Program-made: the position numbers and the translations under genes
In this document: one piece after another, positions 1 through 7,402 of the stretch
How positions within the stretch are numbered: the stretch's first letter is position 1
How the letters are laid out: the number at the start of each line of letters is the position of its first letter
Source of the DNA: an uncultured Actinomycetes bacterium
GTDB lineage: Bacteria; Actinomycetota; Actinomycetes; Nanopelagicales; Nanopelagicaceae
Direction of reading: 5' to 3'
Assembly: GCA_903928395.1 (NCBI GenBank)
Contig: CAIYQS010000129.1
Location: 1-8,664, forward strand
DNA: 8,664 nucleotides
The notes under the pieces: generated by a model
What the model was told of the DNA's origin: nothing
The model's database searches: none
What the model saw: only the letters and a program-made list of their open reading frames with translations

Positions 1-526
1 CAAAGAGTGGGGTGAGAGCAGAGCCGGTCAGTGAGGTAGCAGAGGTAGTAGCGCTGCCACTGCTAAAGCCAGTGCGGGTGGTGGTAACAGTTGCAGTCGA
101 TGATGTTCCAGCGCCAACTCCGGTGACTGTGACTAGACCAGAGCCATCGATGCCAAAGGTTCCAACACTCGCGCTGCCAGCAAAGGTGGAGTCAGGGTTG
201 GAGGCAAAGTTAGTGATCTGGGCGGTGAAACCATCTGCGGTAGGAATTGGAGCTCCAAAGGTTGGGGTGAGGGCGCTTCCAGTGATAGAGGAGGCGGAAA
301 CTGGAGCGCTTCCGGAACTATACCCAGTAAGGTTGGTGATAATTGTCGCAGTGGATAAGGTTCCAGATGCAACCCCGGTGACGGTTACAAGGCCAGTGTT
401 GCTAATAGCAACGCTTCCTGATGCGGTCGCAGTACCTGAATAACTGAAGTTGGAATCGAAATTAGATATCTGCGCCGTGAAGCCATCTGCGGTGGACGTA
501 GCTGCGCCGAAGATTGGGTTAAGAGC
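1..526 (-). repeat. Tandem 84-85 aa ALTPTF-type repeats, array continues past the left edge
   Basis: Unit A occupies 526-275 (252 bases) and unit B 274-20 (255 bases). A third unit begins at 19 with ALTPLF and is cut by the window edge. Shared landmarks are AL(N/T)P(I/T)FGA, TADGFTAQI(S/T)NF, GLVTVTGV, STAT and G(Y/F)SSGSA. Similar repeats occur in long tandem arrays in exported proteins of Actinomycetota (from memory). By hand count, bases 1-240 are about 57% G+C, against 32-40% in three 60-base lines I counted around 1201-1260 and 1741-1860. The array therefore has a distinct composition. Confidence 0.8.
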
Positions 527-3500
527 CGGTCCCATTGGGATGACCCCAACTGAAGCATCAGACGCAGTTGAATTTCCACCAGCGTTGTGAGCGGTTATTT
601 TAAAAAAGTAATTAATTCCATTCGTCAACCCTAATGCAATACAAGTTAACGCAACTATCCCAGTGCAAGAAGCGGAAGCAGCAGAAAATACTCCACTTGA
701 TGCTGTTGACTCGGTTACAGAATATGAATCTATCGCAGCACCATTATCGCTTGGGGCTATCCACGTGACGGTTGCTTCAGCATTTCCTCCAGACACCGAA
801 GGGCTCGCAGGAGTTGACGGAATCGACGGAAGTGAAATGGCACTGCTGGCAAAAAGAATTGGATCAACGATTACCCCATTAGCACTGCCATCTTCGTCTC
901 CCGGCCCCCCATCAACTATCGTTAGAGAAACATTCTGACCTGAAATCATCGCCTGTGAAGTGACGTCAACTAGCACTCCGTTAATAAGTTTATAAACATA
1001 GGAAGGGGCAATTGAGCCAGGAACCACGAAATGAACAGTCTCAGATCCCTCGATGGGTACCGAGCCGACGCTGTAGGTGAAAAATCCAGTTAAGTTTCCA
1101 ATTGTGGAACTTATGACAAAACTCGTTGAAATAGAACTGACTTGGCTCAAGGATGTTGAACTTGGACTTGAAATCAAAATGCTTCCAGAAGCAAGACCGG
1201 TCGATGTAATGAAACCCAAATTTTGATAAACAATAATTGGACTACTGCTTTGAGATGTGTCGATATTTGACAATGTATTTCGAAAGAGAGTCCCTGAAGG
1301 ATTGTAATCAGCATATATCTTGTCTATGGTCCCGGGAAATACTGTAAAGGTGGCGTTCCCATTTGATCCTGTAGTTAACTGTCCAAGTCGTTGTTGCCCA
1401 CTAAAGACTGGGCCGCCTGGCCATAGAGTGATGCCTGAAACCGTACCGCCATAAGCTCCATATAAAAGGGCTCCAGAGATAGGACTTCCTGTTGTATCCG
1501 TAACCGTGACACTGATGGTATTAGCTTGAGGCAGAGTTATCTCAAGATCAGTACTGGCATCAATCTCTGTCGTTTGTTGCAATAAGAACCAATTAGGTAA
1601 ACCACTCTGCGTGCCAGAACAATTGCCATATGTCGTATCTATGCTAATTGTTAGAAGTCCCGGCGGTGCACTAGCAGAGAAGAAGCCAGTGGAATCGGTC
1701 TTAGCTGTTGAGCCACCATAAGAATTGCTTACGTCTATGCAAAGTCCAACGACAGGAGTTCCAACAGCATTAAAGATATGGCCTGAAACGGTAATATTAG
1801 ATGTTTGATGTAAAATAACCAATGAAGTGGTTGGTGCGTAATAAGAATTCCCAATACTCATTCCAGAAACCGGAATATTAAACGAAACTAATCCTGTGAT
1901 GTAGAAACCTACATCACTGCTCGCAACTTGGTAGGTCGATCCAGTCGCTCCAATTATTTGTGAACAAGTAGGTCCATTGTAAAGATCAATCGCCACCAGA
2001 ATTTGCGTAGAGCAGTCGAACCAACTGTAATTAAACGAAGGTGTTGGGAATCCGCTCCACGTTCCTTGATCGAGAGTTAGCGTTAAACCAACTTGAGCAA
2101 GGCCACTAATGGAAGGCGCAACTGAGTATGAAGGGAAATTAATTACTTCAGGGGAGGACTTGGACCAGATAGTGCTCGATCCACTTGAGTTCGTTGCAGT
2201 CACTGAAGCCAAGAGATAACTACCAAGCAACGAATTCGATGAAGCAGAAAATGTCGATGAGGTAGCACTTGGAAGTTGGGTACAGCCTGTGGGAATCGAG
2301 GAAGAATTTGAGGTAACCGAAGCTGAACAGCTGTACCACTGATAGGAAAAACTGGTTGGAGAATTGGACCACGTCCCATTATCGATCGATACGGAATTTC
2401 CCAGATTTACAAAATCCCAGCTATTGGTGACATATCCAGGTGAAGCAAGTGGGGCCACCGTTAGTACAGGAGTCAGAAGTGAAATTGGTGTCCATACTGC
2501 GTAGAGCGTTTCATCACTATTGATAAAGAACGCACAGGTATCGCAAACATTAAACCCCAAACCATCTGCTTGAGTGTTCCAGCCGTGGAAAGTGTAGCCG
2601 GTACGTGCAAAGCTATTGGGAGTTAGGTAGTCCGGGAATTCCAAAGTCTGTGGTGCCATGGTCCCGGCTCCACCATTCGAATCAAAGGTGACAATTGGAG
2701 CTGTTACATACCACTGTGCGTAAAGAGTTGTATCGGTGGCGAAAAATATTGGATCTGCTACATCTTCAATTCGAAGGCCGGAGCCGTCAGCATTCGTAGT
2801 CCAATAGTTGAAAGTTTTACCAAGATACGAGAATGTATTTCCCCCGAATGACAATGGATAAGTCATCGGAATAGAACTCATTGAGCCCATTCCCCCATTG
2901 GCATCAAAACTCAAAATTGGATGAGCCGAAGCCCATTGTGCATACAGGGTTGCGTTCTGAGTGAATTGGGCGGAAGTCTGGTCACCAAACGCGTTTCCTC
3001 CGATACCAATTGGATGAATGAAACTCGCAAAAGTTTGGTCGCCAGGGCTATCTGCTCCCGAACCACTAGGAGAAGTGCTCCAAAATAAAAATACTTTTCC
3101 TGGATTTGTGAAGGTATTTGGATTGAGTGGGGTTAACCCAGCACCAAATTGGTCAGCCATACTCCCCGATCCACCGTTGCCATTGAATGTAAATGTAAAT
3201 GGAGTCCTCCATTGCGCATACAAGGTTGCATCTGCGGTGAAGTGATACCACTCACCTTGATCGTAAGAATCTCCACTTCCATCTGCATGAGTGTTCCAAC
3301 CAGCAAAGTAAAGCGCTCCGTTGGTAAAAGTATTAGGCGTCAATACGGCCCAGCCACTTCGACTCTCTGGAGTCATTGAGCCACTACTGCCATTTGGATC
3401 AAAGGTGACCTTTGGAAGCACAGTTTCAGCAAGAACGATGTTCAGGGCTAAGGCCGGAGTGGAGTCTGCAATTGTAAGCGATCCATCACTCCCACGAGTA

Positions 3501-6500
3501 ATGAGTGGGGTAAAACCTTCAACGCTGTTTGGGAACCCTTGTCCCGTTACATGGATGCGATACGTCCCAGCTGCTGATGGGATAAGTGAATGCCAGTAGT
3601 TGTTGAACGAAGGATAGGTGTTTTCATAATCACCATCGTCGGCCCAGTTCCCTTGAGGATCTTGAATTTCGGTAACAACGTTTAACGACTCGTTAGATGT
3701 TGTATCAATGGTTATGGGAGCGCCCGAACTATCAACGACTCGACCCTTTACGGTGGCCGTGGGATCGATGATGTTGACATTTAATGGGTCTAATCCACCG
3801 TTTACTGAAATATTCCCGCTTGCATCTACTGTGAACACAGGACTTGAAGTGAAAACATAATCCGTAAGACTCGCATCAGGAAGGATTAGTTCCACTCTAT
3901 ATTTTCCGGGAGTGGCAGGAAGTCTAAAACCCCAGAAGGAGAGTGCACTTTCTGATCCTCCAGCGAAATTCGGTCCCACCCAATTCCAGTGCCCATTTGA
4001 ATCCTGCTGCTGAAGCGAAATATTAATTACCCAACCAGCAGGAAGCACGAGCGGATTACCAGATTGGTCACTAATCGTGCCTCTTATATTGGAGGCAATC
4101 ATTTGAATCTGTAAGCCTTGAGGATTAGCACCTCCAGCAACTGAAACATTTCCTAGCGCATCCACAGAAATAACCGGGCTTAAAGTCTGAATAAAATTAG
4201 GTAAGTTCTGTGGCGAGAAACCCACTTGGTAATTTCCTGGGCTGCCAGTAGGAATATTCAAACTCCACTGGCCATTGCTCCAAGTGTTGGTTCCCTGGAC
4301 GTATACCCAATCACCACTAGCATTTTTTTGAGTTAAGAAGTAAGTGAAGCCTTCGCTTCCCGTAAGTGGAATTGCATTTCTCGATCCATCAACAATTGTT
4401 CCAGAAAGGTTTGGGAGCAAGTTCCACTGGGCATACAGCGTTTCATCGCTATTGACGTAGGTCCAACATATATTACAAATATTAGTCCCAGAACCATCTG
4501 CCTTTGTATTCCATTCACTAAAGAGGTAACCAACTCTGGCAAAGGAATTTGGTGTAACGATGCCTGGCTCGGAAAAGGTCTGCGGGGAGATAGTTCCTGT
4601 CCCACCGTTTGGATCAAACGTAACAACAGGCGGATTTACATACCACTGGGCATAGAGAGTTGTATCAGTCTGAAAAAAGGCTTGGTCCGAACTCGTTCGA
4701 CTCACGTTGTATGAACCAGTGCCATCTTGCTTACTGCTGAAGTAATTCAAGGTATGTCCTGAATAAGTGATGGCGTTAAAAGGATCAAATCCAAGGTAAG
4801 CCAATGGATAAGGCATTGGAATCGGACCGTAGGAACCCGCACCGCCATTGGCGTCAAAACTTAACGTAGGAATCGCTGCTGCCCATTGCGCGTAAAGGGT
4901 CAGATTTTGATTGAAATAGGCGTTTGGATCTTGATCTCCGTAAGACTCACCACCAACACCATTTGGAGTGGTACTCCAATAGAGAAAGACTTTGCCGGCA
5001 TTAGTGAAAGTATTTGGATTGAGTTGAGTCTGTCCAGCACCCAATTGGGCGAGCATCGTTCCTGTTCCACCATTTGCATCAAATGTGTAAGTAAATGGAG
5101 TAGACCACTGGGCATAAAGAGTTATGTCAGACGCGAATGAGTAGTAATCGCCTTGAGCGTAGGAAATTCCATTCCCATCGGACTGAGTATTCCATCCAGA
5201 GAAGTACAGCGGAGGATTCGTAAATCCATTTGCCGTGAGTGGCTGATAGCTACTGCCGGACTCTTGCGTCATGGTCCCGCTGCCACCATTGGCATCAAAG
5301 GTGACCGTGTGAGACGTTTGAATTGGATTCCATATTGCATACAGAGTTAGGTCGGCAGAAAAATCGTAACTTTGGCCGTCACCGTACGAGACACCAGAAC
5401 CGTCAAAGGCAGTATTCCAACCAAGGAAAGTGAAGCCATTTCTTGTGAAGCTGTTCATATATAAGGACGTGTTCACATTATCTACCTGGGGATTTACGGT
5501 TCCAGCGCCTCCGTTTGAATAAAAAGTGACAGTAGCAAATGTTGTTCCGGCATCGGGACTCCACTGCGCATATAAGTTGTAGCTAGTTGCGATCAACGCA
5601 ATTGAATCACCAGGAGAATAAGGAGTGCCCGATCCATCTGGTGACGTGTTCCAACCAGTGAAATGGAAGCCCGTCTTCGTCAAGGTATTGCTTTCGACGG
5701 TTATCGGTTGAGCATCGAATGTGGATTGCGATTGCGGTGTGGTGCCTCCATCTGAGGAGTTCCCAAAATAATATATATTTGCATTTGCGTGCCATGCGGA
5801 GGTAAGGATCAAACTTTGAGTGACCATAATTGATTGACCCGCGGTGTATAAACCGAAATGGCAATCGGGTGATTGATTGTTCACAAGACAAGCGGCAGTA
5901 TAAAATTGCCACCCCTCAAATGTCCCGCCAAGTGCAGACAATCCACCAGAATTTCCAGGGACAATGAAAGTACTTCCGATGGCCAATACCTCAGGTGCTG
6001 GATTTGTCCCAGAAGTGATGAATGATCCCGGATATAGAGGTTCGAAGGTAATACTTGCGACCGGCGAGGCACTCCACTGTGCGTAAAGAGTCACATCACC
6101 TAGGGATAAGTCGTAGTTATCCTGATCAATATATACCGTCCCGCTTCCATCCGCCGAGGTGTTCCAACCAGCAAAATAAAGTGAACCGTTTGTAAAAGCA
6201 TTTGGTAAAAGTGCTACAGGTCCATTTCCATATTCCTGAGCCATGGTGCCGCTGCCGCCATTCGGATTAAAAGTAACGCTGCTCCCACATGATGGAACAA
6301 TGCCGTTGGGATAGGAATAGTTGAGTACGGCGGTGCTTGATCCGCAATAAGTTACCGAATTTAGGGAGGTGTCTCCGTGAAAGACATCAGTTCCCATCGA
6401 GGTGACACTATTCGGGATTACGATTGAAGTAATCGAAGTGTCTCCATAAAATAACCAGTCACTTAAAGTTGAAAGACTTGTCGAGATTATTATTGAGGTG

Positions 6501-7350
6501 ACGGATGATTCACCCTCAAATGCGGCATTTCCGATTTCTACAACACTATTCGGAATTAGAATTGATGAGAGTGATGTGTCATTCGCAAATGCAGCGTATC
6601 CAATTGAGAGAAGGCCACTTGGAAGTGAAATTGCATTTAGGGAATTATCTCCAAGAAAAGCTTGGTCACCGATTGAAGTTAAACTATCGGGAAGTGTCAC
6701 CGAAGTTAATGAAGTGTCTAATTGAAATGCACCAAAATCGATGGAAGTGATGGTACTGGGAAGGGTCACTGAAGTAAGGAGTGCGTCGGTGGCAAATGCT
6801 CCATTATGTATATCTGTTACGGAATCATCAATATCGAGAGCTCCGATGCAACTTTCTCCATCGATTAGTGATCCATTCACAACAAAATAGCAATGTGACG
6901 AATATTGAGCGATGAGGCTCAAACTCAAATTGGAATTTAAGGGAATATAACCCTGATTAACATACGGTTCAGAGTTGCTGGCAAGCCAACCAACGAAGTA
7001 TTCACCGACTGGTGGACTAAAAGTGTTACTTGTTAAAGTTACTGAGTCCCCTGCTCCACTCTGAGGAGCCATCGATCCCGTTCCAGTTCCAGGATCGTAT
7101 GTGATTGTGAAGTTGTAACTCGTGGGGATCGGAGTCCACAACGCATAAACCGTGTAATTAGCTCCTGGTGCACCAGTAATATCACTTGCGCCATAAGTTG
7201 TAACTAACGTGCCTGCATCATCTTTAACTTTGGTCCATCCGTCAAAGGTGTAACCAGTTTTGGAAAAGCCGGTGCCGTCGGGCAAAGTGAGCTGTCCCGG
7301 TGGCCAGTTGTAGGTGATGTATTCCGGCGCACGACTACCAGTTCCACCGT
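1..7350 (-). CDS. Giant multidomain repeat protein, adhesin-like; partial at both ends and interrupted by an IS481 element
   Basis: One minus-strand frame is open from the insertion-sequence junction to the left edge, about 2,450 codons without a stop. Fourteen InlB B-type repeats ending in (T)LYAQW or close variants lie in the same frame, which fixes the frame independently. Domain order: InlB repeats 1-2, BspA-like LRRs, InlB repeats 3-10, three carboxypeptidase-regulatory-like domains, InlB repeats 11-14, two Ig-like domains, two further regulatory-like domains, a choice-of-anchor-U-like domain, FN3, and ALTPTF-type tandem repeats. Such modules are typical of exported adhesins or surface-layer-associated proteins; no enzymatic motif was seen. 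Signal peptide and C-terminal anchor are outside the window, so localisation is inferred. The insertion removes the natural start, and no in-frame ATG with a clear ribosome site was found just downstream of it. The allele is therefore probably inactive or 5'-truncated here, and could be called a pseudogene. The specific ligand cannot be predicted. Confidence 0.9.
536..829 (-). other. Fibronectin type III domain
   Basis: The sequence starts PSIPSTPASPSVSGGNAEA, continues with TVTWIAPSDNGAAIDSYSV and a CTGIVALTC pair, then has a LTNGINYFFKITAHNAGG strand and NSTASDASV. This is the standard FN3 pattern P...G.a.VtW..P.dnG..I..Y.V......L.nG..Y.f.V.A.N..G.s. found in secreted actinobacterial and other bacterial proteins. 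It is an extracellular beta-sandwich spacer and sits between the anchor-U-like domain and the tandem C-terminal repeats. Confidence 0.85.
860..1135 (-). other. Choice-of-anchor-U-like domain
   Basis: The segment has FFTYSVGSVPIEGSETVHF, then an APSYVYK strand, and ends in an acidic motif (860-913) reading DGGPGDEDGSANGVIVDP. The D(G)xxGDxDxxANGxIxDP ending is the hallmark I recall for the 'choice-of-anchor U' domain of exported proteins that carry varied C-terminal sorting signals. The aspartates may bind calcium (inference). Here the domain is followed by FN3 and tandem repeats rather than by an immediate sorting signal. Confidence 0.68.
1230..1801 (-). other. Two carboxypeptidase-regulatory-like domains
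   Basis: The first (about 1801-1530) starts NITVSGHIFNAVGTPVVG and contains AKTDSTGFFSASAPPG, the classic strand and T(D/N)xxGxF motif of CarboxypepD_reg domains. The second (about 1519-1230) starts ISVTVTDTTGSPISGALL and contains TTGSNGNATFTVFPGT, the same motif in a diverged form. They act as structural spacers in extracellular proteins. Two cysteines lie in the first domain (VGLCIDV and GNCSGT). Assignment to the exact Pfam model is by eye. Confidence 0.68.
1815..2476 (-). other. Two Ig-like domains of the GTWS...YxWxxC type
   Basis: Domain 1 (about 2476-2123) contains DNGTWSNSPTSFSYQWYSC and a second cysteine in PTGCTQL. Domain 2 (about 2122-1815) contains PSISGLAQVGLTLTL, DQGTWSG, FNYSWFDC and a second cysteine in GPTCSQI. 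This 'AQVGxTLT...GTWSGxPTPxYxYxWxxC' pattern is frequent in long extracellular proteins of Actinomycetota. The paired cysteines in each domain are likely disulfide partners, consistent with export (inference). The domains follow InlB repeat 14 directly. Confidence 0.75.
2492..3427 (-). other. InlB B-type (Flg_new) repeats 11-14 (second copy of the four-repeat cassette)
   Basis: Four repeats at 3427-3209, 3208-2933, 2932-2711 and 2710-2492, ending TLYAQW three times and TLYAVW once. Each resembles the repeat in the same position of the 7-10 group more than its own neighbours. Repeats 11 and 7 share LYF(A/S)GWNT, 12 and 8 share LNPNTFTN(P/A)GKVFL, 13 and 9 share a NY(W/F) centre with TDTTLYAQW, and 14 and 10 share a CxxC and NSDETLYA. 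Repeat 12 is longer than its partner by about 18 residues, because of a partial internal duplication containing GDQT twice. Confidence 0.9.
3428..4423 (-). other. Three tandem carboxypeptidase-regulatory-like beta-sandwich domains
   Basis: Three related modules of roughly 110 aa: 4423-4097, 4096-3767 and 3766-3428. Each starts with a strand such as LSGTIVDGSRNAIPL, IRGTISDQSGNPLVL or VKGRVVDSSGAPITI, matching the start of CarboxypepD_reg/CNA-B-like folds. Each has a middle NGxW or QGNW element followed by a PG(N/K)YxV or AGTYRI strand. The first two end in a common tail (PVISVDALGNVSVAGG and PVFTVDASGNISVNGG), and the third in PLITRGSDGSLTIAD. These are structural stalk domains with no catalytic residues expected. 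They separate the two copies of the four-repeat InlB cassette. Confidence 0.72.
4424..6277 (-). other. InlB B-type (Flg_new) repeats 3-10
   Basis: Eight consecutive repeats, each ending in a conserved tryptophan: 6277-6074, 6073-5792, 5791-5561, 5560-5330, 5329-5105, 5104-4883, 4882-4643 and 4642-4424. The consensus is VTFDANGGxGTM, then N(S/T)FT, then YxFxGWNTxxDGSGxxY, then TLYAQW. Repeat 4 (6073-5792) is the most divergent: it starts ITFEPLYPG, has FEGWQF, ends LTSAW and carries an extra cysteine pair. Repeat 9 (4882-4643) has NYFSS in place of the usual GWNT. Repeat 10 carries a CNIC motif. Repeats 7-10 correspond one to one to repeats 11-14 further along the protein. Confidence 0.9.
6287..6892 (-). 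other. BspA-like leucine-rich repeat (LRR_5) block
   Basis: Six full units of exactly 23 residues (69 bases), plus a partial unit at each end, follow the pattern SLTSVTLPxSLTSIGxxAF. Examples are SLTSVTLPDSLTSIG and SITSIVIPNSVTSMG. This is the BspA/Treponema-type LRR, a curved solenoid usually found on cell-surface or secreted proteins and linked to attachment to host or extracellular-matrix ligands. Cysteines flank the block (SHCYF and ESCIG on the N side, TYCGSS and PSCGSS on the C side) and may form disulfides that cap the solenoid; that is inference. The block sits between InlB repeats 2 and 3 without a visible linker. Confidence 0.85.
6902..7350 (-). other. InlB B-type (Flg_new) repeats 1 and 2 of the giant protein
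   Basis: Repeat 1 (7350-7136) begins at the insertion junction with NGGTGS, has the central GYTFDGW signature and ends TVYALW. The beta-strand that normally precedes NGG (VTFDA or similar) is missing because the insertion sequence starts there. Repeat 2 (7117-6902) starts with TITYDPGTGTGSMAPQ, has a weak EYFVGW centre and ends LIAQY, so it is degenerate. The family forms small beta-grasp-like modules that act as stalks or binding units in bacterial surface proteins. The last residues lead directly into the leucine-rich block. Confidence 0.82.
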
Positions 7351-7402
7351 TGTGATGTCTCGGGACATCGTTGACACATGTGGCGAGACATAGTTGACAC
7401 TT
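7351..7402. repeat. Left terminal inverted repeat of the IS481 element
   Basis: It pairs with 8613-8664 in inverted orientation; over 54 aligned bases I count 45 matches, with the inner 30 nearly identical. It contains two direct copies of a 14-mer, GACATCGTTGACAC (7364-7377) and GACATAGTTGACAC (7387-7400), exactly 23 bases apart. A small perfect palindrome, GATGTC-TCGG-GACATC (7354-7369), is present only at this end. Confidence 0.88.

Noticed and set aside
12..443. A 143-aa plus-strand open frame rich in V, P, A and T
   Set aside because: It is the antisense of the GC-rich tandem repeats of the giant minus-strand gene. Its low complexity and repeated TADG-complementary segments follow from that gene.
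4333..4626. A 97-aa minus-strand open frame
   Set aside because: It is an out-of-frame shadow of InlB repeat 10 and the first regulatory-like domain, with no domain signature.
5607..5912. A 101-aa minus-strand open frame in a different frame
   Set aside because: It overlaps InlB repeats 4-5, whose conserved residues lie in the giant frame; it has no recognisable motif.
6287..6892. Regular 69-base periodicity that could suggest a CRISPR-like array
   Set aside because: The periodicity encodes 23-residue leucine-rich repeats in an open frame; the units are diverged and have no conserved repeat/unique spacer pattern.
7354..7369. Small hairpin GATGTC-TCGG-GACATC as a terminator after the transposase
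   Set aside because: The stem is only 6 bp and no T-run follows on the minus strand; it is better seen as part of the IS terminus.
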